From: Impatiens glandulifera
Taxonomy: Eukaryota > Streptophyta > Magnoliopsida > Ericales > Balsaminaceae
Direction: 5' to 3'
NCBI RefSeq assembly: GCF_907164915.1
Contig: NC_061862.1
Location: forward strand, 128,101,641-128,165,640
Length of the DNA stretch: 64,000 nucleotides
A program made the position numbers and the translations under genes. This document shows, in pieces, positions 34,201 to 44,700 of the stretch (positions are counted from its first letter, which is position 1; each line of letters starts with the position of its first letter). Under the pieces are notes generated by a model, which saw only the letters and a list, made by a program, of their open reading frames with translations, ran no database searches and was not told where the DNA came from.

Positions 34201-35256
34201 TGTTAGGATCGGGGACGCACTTGGAGGACCGGGGTGTTTCCGGTTTCAGAAAGGGTGGCCGCTTACAACAACACACAACACTTTGGTGATAGTCCAGTTA
34301 GAGACTATAACCGTTCTCAGCACTTCGCAAACTGTCACACACTCTTGAACCGGGTTCAAGGGCGGAAATGTATGTTTCAATCTAAAGCAACGTATGCGAC
34401 TTAGTTTTGATGAGATTAACAAGGAGTCGGTTAGATGGAGTGTATGAACCGGTTTTTGATTTAAGGAGTAAGATTGTTTTGGTTTGTGGTTAGGTTAAGT
34501 GAGTAAGTAGGAAAATAAAGGAAATAACACGAGACAAGATTTTTTATGGATGTTCGGAGAAAACCCTCCTACGTCACCCCTTCTTCTCAGGTTATGAGAA
34601 GGATCTCCACTAACTTTCAAAGTAACAACAATTCCACAGCCGGTCAAGCCTAACTCGCTACTCGCCGGTTACACCAACTAAGTCTTGATGTAATACAATA
34701 ACACAACACAACAATATGCAGATGCAGAGTCACGCCGTGGGATTGGTTAATTCAGAGTCACGCCGGTGCAGAGAGGTTGCTTACACTTGGCAAGCATGCA
34801 GATGCTCCTCAGGTGAAGATGACGTAGCCGGTTTGCAGATCCGAACACGTGTCAGGCATGCACCCTCCGGCTGTCGAAGTCGGATCAGTAAATCATCATT
34901 GTTTTTCTCGCATGCTTCTGATCGGATCTTATCTTCTTTTATTTCTCCAAGACACGTCTATTTCGTCATATTACGTCATCTCTGTAGATTTTAGTTTCCG
35001 GTTGACTCTTACATAGTATAGTCCAGCTGGGATGTAGACTTTTCTTTGCTAGCCGGTCCCTTGAGAATGTTGAAACTGGTTCCTCTTGATCTTGACTTGA
35101 TCACATAGAACTGAATTTCTTTGAAGTGTTCTTTAGCCGGTTTGTGAGGCTCCAGCCGGTTTATGCAATTCGATCTGTTTCCTACACATAGAAGTTAATA
35201 GTTGTTTAGTTTTTCTGGCCACTTCCAAAATTTAACTTTACTTAATTTTTCTATCA
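34201..35256 (-). repeat. 3' LTR of the Sirevirus element
   Basis: It runs from tgttaggatcgggg to ttctatca (1,056 bp). Compared with the 5' LTR it lacks about 130 bp after caacaat (near 34715) and about 20 bp near 34780. The first gap removes the region with the TATA box (47569-47577 in the partner). The imperfect palindrome cttgaaccgggttcaag lies at 34344-34360. Confidence 0.93.
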
Positions 35257-35440
35257 ATTTCTCCCTTTTTGATTATTTAGAATAAATATTCAAAACTTGT
35301 AATGTGTGGCCGGTTTGAAAATTAACTTACTTAATTTTTCTATCAATTTCTCCTTTTTTGATTATTTAGAATAAATATTCAAAACTTGTAATGTATGGCC
35401 GGTTTGAAAAATATGTTTGACAATTTCTCCTTATTTGATG
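35257..35440 (-). promoter_or_regulatory. Polypurine tract and two or three tandem copies
   Basis: On the minus strand AAAAAGGGAGAAAT abuts the 3' LTR (35257-35270). A block of about 90 bp follows twice (35247-35335 and 35336-35425), so the tract AAAAAAGGAGAAAT recurs at about 35345-35358, with a third variant near 35420. Multiple polypurine tracts upstream of the 3' LTR are a described trait of Sireviruses. Confidence 0.8.
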
Positions 35441-35493
35441 TTTTTCTGTTTAAGAAAAATTTCAAAAACATGTTTTGATTTTTCAAAGGATGT

Positions 35494-38489
35494 TCAGTGA
35501 ACTAAGTACTTTAAAGTATGATAAAGAGTGACTGAGTTCTGAAATAAAGCCAAACACAGATAAATTGTTCTTAAGAAAGAAATGAAACTAAGGTTTGAAA
35601 GGTCCCCCCTTTTCATTTTCTTTTTCCTTCCGCCTCCTTTCTTCTTCCCTTGCCTGTCATTCCCTTTCTCTTCGTTCAGCGTCGAATTGCCAACCGGTCC
35701 ATACACTTGAGATGCCGGGAGTTCGTTTGCCAAATCCAAAATCGCCACTTGCTGGTCTTGTTGGGCGAGACGGTTGAGCAACAATCGGTCTGGGAATTTC
35801 TACTGCTTTCTTCTTTCGCCGGTTGAGTTGTTTGATATCCTCTTCTTCTTCATCGTCAAGAGGTTCTTCGTTTAGTCCGACCGGTTGAATCTCTCCCAGA
35901 CCGCTTCGTTCTGCCAGCTTCATTACGGCCACAACCGCTTTCCGTTTGTTCTTATTTCTTGTCTTCATGGAGTGCGAGGGTTGAGCCGGTGTGGATTCTT
36001 GTAGAGCGGCATGTTCTTCCTCATCGCATTGCTTGGCAAACTCCAGATCTTTTTCCTCAAGTTCCTTCCTTAACCGTTCCCTCTCCTTTTCTTCGTCTTG
36101 AAGTTTCTTTGTAGTTTCGGCATCAGAATTGATTTGCACTTGACTTTTGTTGACTTGAAGTTTGGACAGCTCCTCAATTTGAGCGGCCATAGCCTGCAAC
36201 ATGTCGATTAAAGGAGCGGTTGCGGTTTGAACGGATTCGGCGATTATTGATTTGATTGAGGTTTGCATGGTTTCATCTATCATCGACTTGATCAATGTTT
36301 GGGCGGTGTTGACAGTTTCGGATTGAATGGATCCCCGGATAGTTTCTGTCATGTTGGTTTCAACGGTTGCAATTTTCTCATCGGTAGCAATATTGTACTT
36401 GTGAAGACAGGAGATGATTGTATCAACCACCACTTGCTTTACTTGCTCAAGATCCGGAGTCTTATCTGTTTGAGGAGGATCACTGCTCCGGTTTTCTGCT
36501 GTCATGGAGGACTCTCCGATACCAAAGAAGGGTTTGCTTTGGTAGAGGTTGGCAAAAGTTAAGACATGTTTGCACTTTTCCTTCCATTATGCTTCGAACC
36601 GGTCAACACTTTTAATGAGTCTATCACGCACTAGGTGAAACCGCTCAAACATTCTTGATTCGATTGGAGTTAAAGTTGCTCCTTCTGCCTACCTTAATAC
36701 ATCTTCTACTGCATGTAACCGGGCGTATTCGAGAATCGCCAAGGTTTTGCTGAATGCGGCTTGAATGACGTTGGTACCTGGTAGCTTGAGAGCCTCTTCC
36801 TCTAGCTCCAATAGTTTCTCACAGTGTTTGTTACCGCTCATATCGGGGATCATGCCTGATAGGTTTGTTTCACAACGAAGCTTGACCCATAAGTGGTACG
36901 GTGAGACCAACTCTCCAGCATCCTTGTTCATATCCAGGAGGAGTTGCTCAAACATCTCCTCCTCTTCTTCTGCTGAAATGAGGACCTCGGCTTCGGTTAC
37001 AATCTCAGTTTGTGAACCGGTTTGCATAACACTTTTTCCCTTTACCGCAGAATCCTTAAGTAAAACTTCTTTCCCTTTATTAACCTGAATTGGACCTTCA
37101 GGTGTGAAAGTTGAATCAGCTGGCCCGTCTTGGGCCGATCGGAGCGTTGTGTCGGTTGGAACAGACTTGTTCCCCGCCGAACCGGATGGTTCTTTTTCTT
37201 CAATATTTTCCTCCTATGCCGGAGGGGTGATGTTCTCAGTTTTGGCCGTTTCTTCGACCAGATGGGTTTCACTCTGACCGGGTATCTCAACCTGATCAAC
37301 TAGCTTAAGAAGATTTGTCACGTCGTCTTCGGTTTCAATAACAGTGATTTGGACCGCGTCCATTATAACCTTTGAGGTTCTTAAACCTACTTCAAGCATT
37401 TATCTCATCGAGTTTCTTGTTAGGGGACTTGGAGTTTTCAGAGTGAATACTAACCTCTTCTTCCTCCTTCGATGTTGACTTAGTTTCTTGGCTCCCTGAG
37501 GGTTCGGCTTGCCTTGATGGTGGAGAGTCGACTGGAATGGGATGAACCGTGTTGATGGGAGTGGGCTGAAGGATGTCTGCGGTTCTCTTTGGCGAATTGT
37601 CCGAGGAAAGAGTTTTCTCGGAATCTGTCGGTTTGTTTGAGCTCTTCTTTGCGGATGTCTTCTTCCTCCCCTTTTTCTTCTGAGAGGCCTCGGCTTGAAC
37701 CGCCTTCCCCTTGGGATCTTCTTGTTTCGAACTTTCTCCAGCCGGTGCAGATGAGCTGGTTCCCTTTGATGACTTCGTTCTAGAGGACTTCGGCTTAGCC
37801 GCTTTGGCAGTCTTCTTACTCATTTGCTCAGAGTTAAGAATATTAGCGGATGGAAGCGGTTCACCTTCACCAAGTTCCACATTAAGGAACTTAAGAATTT
37901 TCACGATTTGCATTGCGAAGGCCTGAACCCGGCCGTCCTTCTTCACTACCATTTCGCAGAACTGTTCGAACAGAACGGTTCCCCAGTCTATCTTGTCACC
38001 GCGGACAATCACCATCATCATTTTCAACTTCAGTTTTATCAGGTTATCGAAGTTGCCTCCTCTACCCTGAAGTGATCTGGAGACTATGTTCAGTAACCAT
38101 CTGAACTCCTGCTTAAGTTTGTTCTCCTGGCTTGAGTGAGTCACCAGATCTTTGTCGTCAGCCGATATCACCAACCGGACCGCGTTGGATTCTGCGTCTG
38201 TCAGGCTTGTTTTGAAGTCCAGCCCGGTATTCGGCAAACCGAGTGCTTCAGAAAAGAGCTCCTCCGTGATGTTAACCGTGGCGGAGACCGTCCTTTTCGT
38301 TAAAGTCGCCGTCGCCAAAAACTCCATTACTTCCGTCGGGTGCACAATGAACGGACCAGATAAATATGTTTCCAATCCTGAATCCCTTAGTGATTGCAGC
38401 ACGGCCTTGTTCTCCTCTGCGACGTGTTCGTCGATGTCGTTAAAATCGACCTGTAACATGTATTGAAAGGGTGCTTTGACTAGAGCCAT
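35494..38489 (-). pseudogene. Extra gene C of the Sirevirus: LPTEG-family protein with long coiled-coil tail
   Basis: The start is most likely the ATG at 38489 (MALVKAPFQYMLQVD), 110 nt after a TATA box. The N-terminal domain of about 230 residues matches genes A and B (SGLETYLSG, EVMEFLATA, ELFSEALGLPNTG, then IDWGTVLFEQF). A Ser/Lys/Pro-rich disordered linker follows. After a frame change near 37400 the sequence continues in one frame to 35657 (EDDVTNLLKLVDQVE, EEEMFEQLLLDMNK, then a Glu/Lys-rich coiled coil around 36000-36200). That frame has in-frame stops at about 37214, 36689 and 36588. A final frame change near 35700 leads to a very basic end (GKKKGGGRKKKMKRG). Function is unknown. It is a broken version of a protein of about 990 residues. 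Confidence 0.65.
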
Positions 38490-38597
38490 GATGAATTTGT
38501 GAAAGAGGAAGATGAAGAACAACGATGATCGGAAGTCAGAGAGATTTTTAATATTTTTAGAGAGAGAAAGCTTGTGCAAATAATGAACTGTTTTGCA

Positions 38598-38607
38598 CTT
38601 ATATAGG
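38598..38607 (-). promoter_or_regulatory. TATA box upstream of extra gene C
   Basis: CCTATATAAG on the minus strand lies 110 nt before the ATG at 38489. The leader between is pyrimidine-rich (TTTCTCTCTCTAA) and shares TTCTCTCTCTAA with the leader of gene B. It looks like an ordinary plant RNA polymerase II promoter, inside a retrotransposon. Confidence 0.6.
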
Positions 38608-38899
38608 AGGCGGTTTTTAACGGTTGGAAGATGAACCGTCACTTGGTTGTGTTTTTGGCGCCAATTTTCCCTCCAAAAGTTACTGCAGTAACTTTCGGCG
38701 GTAAATGCGGAGAATACAATGGGCGGTAATTTTTGTGCGCGGTAAAACCGTGAGCGGTAAGTTTTTCAAACTTTTTCAGTTTTGTTTGAGGTTTTGATTT
38801 ACCGGAGGCTTGTTAACCGGAAGTTTCGTTTAACATGGAGTCTTATGTTTATTCAAGTCAAAACCGGAAAGAAAGATATTGTGTATAACCGGAGATTTT

Positions 38900-39112
38900 T
38901 TTTCTTTTTTTTTTAAAAAAATGAGAAATTTTTATTAATAAATCCGAAACATAGAGTAATGAAGTGGTTTTTCGGTCATACAGCAAAATGAAGGGAAAGA
39001 AGTTTTACTTGAGGATGAATAACCGGAGAGATTTTTTTTTAAATGAGAAAATTTTATTAATAAATCCGAAACATAGAATAATGAAGTGGTTTTTCGGTCG
39101 TACAGCAAAATG
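38900..39112 (-). repeat. Tandem duplicate of a 3'-UTR-like segment with A tracts
   Basis: Two copies of about 70 bp (38923-38993 and 39041-39112) share cgaaacatagaataatgaag and gtttttcggtc. On the minus strand each has TTATTAATAAAA, then TTCTCATTT, then a run of 9 or more A. This is downstream of gene B and resembles a polyadenylation signal followed by an A tract. Confidence 0.75.
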
Positions 39113-39139
39113 ACTAGAAAATCGGAAAGTACAGATAGA

Positions 39140-39901
39140 TTAAACTAGATCGAACCAATCCCCCTCGATCATTCTAACAAGCCATTTCGTCACGGTGTTA
39201 TCAGGTGTCCGTTCCTCAATCCTCGATATCCATCTATCTAGCATGGATAGAGTCAGAGTGTTGGCCGGTCCGACAGGAACACCAGGCCCGAGGTTGCGGC
39301 GATGATCTTCCAAGAATCGAGTGATTTGTGGAGCAAAACCGATCCTTCCCCTTGGAGTGGTTATAAGCTGCTTCAAATTGTTGAAGAGGTGGGAAGCCCA
39401 GTTGATGGGTGATTTTCGGATGATGGCTATCATGATGTCGAAAGCCTCTAGGTTATAATTTTGGTTGGGCATTCGGCCCATGATAGACCGCTGAACCAAG
39501 TCATGAAAGACTTGGTATTGAGGAGCGAGTTTTTCTTTCTTCTCGTGGTCGGCGACCGGTTCAATGGAAGAGGAGAAGATATGGGCGTAGTCTTCCTTAG
39601 CCGGGAAGAATGGCGTTGGGAAGTCTGAGAATCCTTCGGTTGGAAGGTCAAAGAATAGAGTAAAGTGTTCTTCGGTAAGCCGAAGAAATTTCCCGTCAAT
39701 GATGGTCCAAATACTACCATCATTAATAATATGCCCGTTGTTGAAGAACTCGTACACCTCCTCTTCGAGGATGGTGTCTGAACCTTCAAGAAATTCTTGA
39801 AGCCCCGATTCTACGATCGGTTGGAAGATGCTTTCATGAAACCGGCCATTTCTTATTTCTTGGAAGTTGACTATGATTGAGTTTCGTAGTTCAGCATTCA
39901 T
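39140..39901 (-). CDS. Extra gene B of the Sirevirus: LPTEG-family protein (about 253 aa)
   Basis: The ATG at 39901 (MNAELRNSIIVNFQEI) is preferred over an in-frame upstream ATG at 40078, because a TATA box at 40006-40014 lies between them. The frame is intact. Key blocks are SGLQEFLEGSD, EEEVYEFFNNG, TEEHFTLFFDLPTEGFSDFP, QYQVFHDLVQRSIMGR, PINWASHLFNNLKQLI and IGFAPQITRFLEDH. The spacing matches gene A and the N-terminus of gene C. No signal peptide or membrane segment is seen. The protein is predicted helical and soluble. I recall similar sequences among uncharacterised Gesneriaceae predictions, without known function. Confidence 0.72.
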   Translation of the reverse strand: MNAELRNSIIVNFQEIRNGRFHESIFQPIVESGLQEFLEGSDTILEEEVYEFFNNGHIINDGSIWTIIDGKFLRLTEEHFTLFFDLPTEGFSDFPTPFFPAKEDYAHIFSSSIEPVADHEKKEKLAPQYQVFHDLVQRSIMGRMPNQNYNLEAFDIMIAIIRKSPINWASHLFNNLKQLITTPRGRIGFAPQITRFLEDHRRNLGPGVPVGPANTLTLSMLDRWISRIEERTPDNTVTKWLVRMIEGDWFDLV

Positions 39902-40005
39902 TTTGGATAAGAATGAGATTGATGATCGAAAAGAGTTCTTTGAATTTTCAAGCTTAGAGAGAGAATAGTATAGGAAGCGTGTTTGAAGAGGAAGGATTAG
40001 GTCCT

Positions 40006-40014
40006 CTTTTATAG
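40006..40014 (-). promoter_or_regulatory. TATA box upstream of extra gene B
   Basis: CTATAAAAG on the minus strand lies about 105 nt before the ATG at 39901. The leader contains CTATTCTCTCTCTAAGC and GATCATCAATC, similar in content and order to the leader of gene C. Confidence 0.6.
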
Positions 40015-40339
40015 CGTGAGCGGTTGGGTGTATTAAATGAGAATATTTTGAAAAATCAGACCGTTTATGTCTGGTCATAAATGCCTTGTCATTTTTTAAG
40101 AGGATAAGGGTATGTTTAGTCTTTTCGGATCAGGCATTCTTCTTGAAAGCGAATATTTCTGTTTCCAAGAGTGATTTGATTTGGTTTGATACGACGCATT
40201 TAATGTTGGTCATTTACTTTAGGATTTCTTTGATTTTTGAACGAAAGAGGAAAGAAATGATCTTCATTAATGCAAAGTACTAAACCGGTAGTACAACAAA
40301 ATTACCGGTTTATGAAAGGATAAAGGAGATGAGGAAGAG

Positions 40340-41101
40340 TTAAACATTTGATGACCCGACCGCTTGATTCCTCTTGGCCTTAGTTGTTTCCCACCGGTCA
40401 ATCAGCTCTTGGATTCTCTCCTTCGTGAGCACATGCTTCGGATGGAGAGTGACGAAGGGTTCAGAGTGGATATCCAGGCTAGCACAAAAACCGCTTAGCT
40501 GAGGAGCGTAGCCGGTTTTGTTTGAAAGAATCATCTTCTTCAGGTTGCTGAAGATGATCCAGGACCAGTTTACCAGTGTCCCAACCGTAACAGCAATCAT
40601 CATCTCGAAGAGCCTTTGGGTGTAGTAGTAGCCTTTCTCTCTGCCCAGAACAGACTTTCCCAGAATCTCACAAAGAAGCTGGTACTTGTGAGAGAGTTGG
40701 ATTTTAGCACTCCAGGGTCTAACCGGGATGTCAGAGTTGGAGAACCGATGACACATTTCTTCAATGGTCACCGGAGAGTAGGTTAGATCGGTTACCCCTT
40801 CAGTGGGCAAACCGCAGTATTCAGCGAAATTTGTCTCGCTGAATAAAAAGGACTGACCGTAAACACGTGCAACGATTATGTCTCGGTGCACTTCCTTTGC
40901 GGTCTGGAAGAATTCATCGACTACTAGGTAGTCGAGGATGAATCTGTTTTCCAGAAATTCTCTTAGCCTGCTTCTTTCAACGGCTAAGAACATTTCTTTG
41001 ACATCGTGATCTTCGTATTGATAGATCGAGTTGAAATCAGCCAAGAGAATTTTCTTTGCTAGTGGGTCGGAGTTCATGTTCTTGAGGTGATTTGAGCTCA
41101 A
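40340..41101 (-). CDS. Extra gene A of the Sirevirus: LPTEG-family protein (253 or 245 aa)
   Basis: The open frame is intact. ATG codons at 41101 and 41077 are both possible; the TATA box at 41157-41165 gives a very short leader for the first, so the second (MNSDPLAKKILLADFNS) may be used. Blocks shared with gene B are SRLREFLENRF, VDEFFQTAKE, SETNFAEYCGLPTEGVTDL, KYQLLCEILGKSVLGR, LVNWSWIIFSNLKKMIL and GYAPQLSGFC. The C-terminus has HPKHVLTKERIQELIDRWE, similar in position to LDRWISRIEERT of gene B. No membrane segment is seen. Function is unknown. It is the gene closest to pol, in the place of the env-like ORF of other Sireviruses, but it does not look like an envelope protein. Confidence 0.72.
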   Translation of the reverse strand: MSSNHLKNMNSDPLAKKILLADFNSIYQYEDHDVKEMFLAVERSRLREFLENRFILDYLVVDEFFQTAKEVHRDIIVARVYGQSFLFSETNFAEYCGLPTEGVTDLTYSPVTIEEMCHRFSNSDIPVRPWSAKIQLSHKYQLLCEILGKSVLGREKGYYYTQRLFEMMIAVTVGTLVNWSWIIFSNLKKMILSNKTGYAPQLSGFCASLDIHSEPFVTLHPKHVLTKERIQELIDRWETTKAKRNQAVGSSNV

Positions 41102-41156
41102 GATAGTTTTTGTGAATAGTAAATTTTGTGAAGAGTTGTGAGGATTTGAGGGTGGT

Positions 41157-41165
41157 TTATATAGC
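41157..41165 (-). promoter_or_regulatory. TATA box upstream of extra gene A
   Basis: CTATATAAA on the minus strand, 56 or 80 nt before the two candidate ATG codons, followed by a C/A-rich leader. It is the third TATA box placed directly upstream of an extra gene in this element. Confidence 0.6.
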
Positions 41166-41792
41166 CAGGGGTTCGGCTAGATCAATAGGTTAAGCATGCT
41201 TAGTGATGTCATCAATTAGTTAATAGGCTTTAACTTGTTGAAGTGTATAATGTTTATTTCCAATGCAAATGTAATTATTACTAAGATATTCATGAAGACA
41301 AAAATCTGTTGACAAGATGTGAGTCTCCCTCTCTTGATGATGGACACATGTCGTCATCTCAATTGAGGTAAACTATTTTATTAATTACAGGCTTCATTTC
41401 TCAAGGTATGCATGAAAACGCGGATAGCTATCTCAAGTTAACCAGAAAAGTTCAATCCATCGAAACCAGAGTGTATTTGTACTAATCGGTTTTCCATGAC
41501 CGGTTTTAGTTTGATATTTTATTCCGATTATGAAGAAATGTTGAGACATATCAACGTATGTTTAGATTTGGATTAAGTATATCCACTTCTACCAGGTCAT
41601 TTCGACTGTGTAGTAAATATACACGTGATTTGACATCATGAAGTGATCAGGCATAACCGGAGACTTCCTCCCAGTTAGCATTCTTGAATTTTCAATGGCC
41701 TATTTGAATATGGTTTTAGAAGCGAGAGCTTCTCCCTGAACACATATCCCGGTTTTTCATAATTGTTATATGTAAGTAGTATGCATGCATGA
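41166..41792 (-). other. Sirevirus intergenic region between RNase H and extra gene A
   Basis: About 630 bp with no ORF of note. It contains several AACCGG/CCGGTT hexamers like those in the LTRs. It would hold any further upstream promoter elements of gene A. Nothing else is recognised. Confidence 0.45.
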
Positions 41793-44700
41793 TCATGAAA
41801 TAAGTTGCTTAACATCGGTAATTCCTAGAATATTTCTGAAATGAGAAAACTTAGCTTCCTGTAGCGGTTTGGTGAAGATGTCTGTTACTTGTTGCTCAGT
41901 TGAGACATATTCCAACCGGATATGTTTCTCCTGAACATGCTCCCGGATGTAATGGTGTCGTATATCAATGTGCTTCGTTCTTGAGTGCAACACCGGATTG
42001 TATGTAATCGCTATCGCGTTGGTGTTGTCACAAAATATTGGTGATTCCTTAGCTACTACGCCAAAGTCCCTTAGTTGTTGTTGGATCCAGAGTAGTTGTG
42101 CACAGCAGCTTCCGGCTGCTATATACTCTGCCTCTGCGGTTGATGTTGCGATTGAGGTCTGTTTCTTGCTGCTCCAATTAACTAGTCGGTCACCCAGGAA
42201 TTGGCAGGTTCCACTTGTACTCTTTCTATCGATTTTGCATCTTGCGTAATCCGCGTCTGAGTAGCTTATGAGATTGAAACTTGAGTATTTTGGATACCAA
42301 GTCCCACTTCTTGAGTTCCCTTCAGATATTTTAATATTCTTTTGGCCGCAGTGTAATGTGATTGCTTTGGATTGACTTGGAATCTCCCGCATACTCCAAC
42401 CGCAAACAAGATGTCCGGTCGGCTGGCTGTTATGTAAAGCAGGGATCCAATCATTCCCCGATATGTTGTGATGTCAACGGCTTGACCATCCTCATCTTTG
42501 TCTAACTTTACGGAAGGACTCATTGGTGTAGCCGCCTCGGCGCATGTATCCATTCCAAACTTCTTCAGTAGTTCGGCTGTGTACTTTGGTTGACTTATGA
42601 ACGTTCCGGCTGCAATCTGCTTAACCTGAAGTCCTAGGATGAAACTCAGTTCTCCCATCATACTCATTTGAAATTTGTCAGTCATCATTTTTGAGAATTT
42701 ATCACATAGTTTTGGATCGGTTGATCCGAAAATAATATCATCGACATATATTTGAACAAGTAATATGTGTTCCTTTTCTTCAAATTTGAAAAGTGTTTTG
42801 TCAACTGAACCTATTGTAAATTTGTGATCAAATAAGAATTGTGTTAACGTATCGTACTAGGCTCTTAGAGCCTGTTTCAAACTGTAAAGGGCTTTGTTCA
42901 GCTGGTAAACATGATTTTCGTGTTCTGGATTTTTGAAACCTGGAGGTTGATTAACATATACCTCCTCATTTACCTTACCGTTTAGAAAAGCACTTTTAAC
43001 ATCCATTTGAAAAACTTTGAAACTTTTGAAAGTTGCATATGCTAAAAATATTCTAATGGCCTCAAGTCTAGCTACAGGGGCAAATGATTCTTCAAAATCA
43101 ACGCCTTCTTCCTGTTTGTAGACTTGAGCCACTAACCGGGCTTTGTTCCTCGTAACTAAACCGTCTTCATTGAGTTTATTTCTGAATACCCATCGTGTTC
43201 CTATAACCGGTTTATTTTTCGGTCTAGAGACTAGGTACCAGACTTTATTTCTCTCAAACTCGTTTAATTCCTCTTGCATTGCTAGGATCCAATCGGGATC
43301 TGAAAGTGCTTCATCCACCTTTCGGCTTAATTTATGATATGAAAGCGGAGATTTCATAGTGTTCCAAATTTTGTTGCCTAGTTCGGACGGGTGAGGATAG
43401 TTTACCTATTACTAGTTCAGGAGGATGATTTTGGTTCCTTTTGAGGTTTATCCGAGATGTGTCTATCAGGCTTTCGGTTAGCTGGTCAAGGTTAGACTGA
43501 TCGGTAGGCTGAACAGAGTCAGACCGACCTATTTCTTCAGTCGAAACTGAAGAGTCAACTTTCTGCGGTAAAGCATCTTGAGCAGGCTGAGGTTCAGCAT
43601 CAACCGCTTGGTCATTGACAAATTGTCTAAAAACCGGAACCTTGTCTTCATCATCATAATAGATATTGAAATTTTCCATTCTGTTGTGAAGGTCGAAGGG
43701 TAAAGCAGTGTTTCGTTCAACCGATTCATCAAAAACAACGTGGGCTGTTTCTTCAACTGTTAAATTCCTAGTATTATATATCCTATAAGCTTTACTTACA
43801 GCTGAATATCCCAACATTATTCCCTCATCGGATTTAACATCAAAAGCGGTCAAATAATTTTTTCCGTTGTTGTGAACAAAACATTTACTACCAAAAATTC
43901 GAAAATACCGTATGTTTGGAATTTGATCATAGTATATTTCAAAAGGAGTTTTGGAAAATCGTTTAGGTACTAAGGATCGGTTTTGAGTGTAACATGCGGT
44001 ATTGATAGCCTCAGCCCAAAACTTTTGAGCGATACCCGAATCGGCTATCATTGACCTTGCAGCTTCCTTGAGAGTTCGGTTTCTTCTCTCAGCCAGGCCG
44101 TTTTGTTGAGGAGTTCTGGCACTAGACAACTCGTGTCTAATACCGGAATCATCAAGAAAAGTAGTTAATCTGTTATTTATAAACTCAGTTACTCTATCAC
44201 TTCTGATTTTGTTTACTCGAATGGATTTTTCATTTTGTATTCTCAAAATCAATTTGATCAAGTTTGGAGTTGCTTGGTTTTTAGAGGCTAGAAATGTTAC
44301 CCAAGTGAACTTAGAATAATCATCAATAACTACCATAGTATAATGCATGCCTCCTAGACTGGTTACTCTAACCGGACCAAACAGATTCATATGCAAAAGT
44401 TCTAAGCACCATTCAAATTGATAATTTCCTTTACTTTTGAAGGATGATTTTATTTGTTTACCCATTTGACATGCAGCATATACTTTATCTTTTGAAAACT
44501 TAACATTTGGAAAACCGTAAACTAGTTCTTTGGAACATATAAAGTTAATTGTTTTGAAATTCAGATTGTTTAGCCGTTTATGCCAAAGCCAGTTTGGATC
44601 ATTTCCAGCTATCATGCATACAGGTTTTTCAAAATCAGTTTTCCAATTAACTTTGTAAATATTTCTCATTCGGTTACCGGTCAAAAGAATGTCATTTTGA

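Noticed and set aside
40340..41101. Extra gene A as a viral envelope-like protein
   Set aside because: There is no signal peptide, no hydrophobic membrane segment and no cleavage-like motif; only its position matches the env-like ORF of other Sireviruses.
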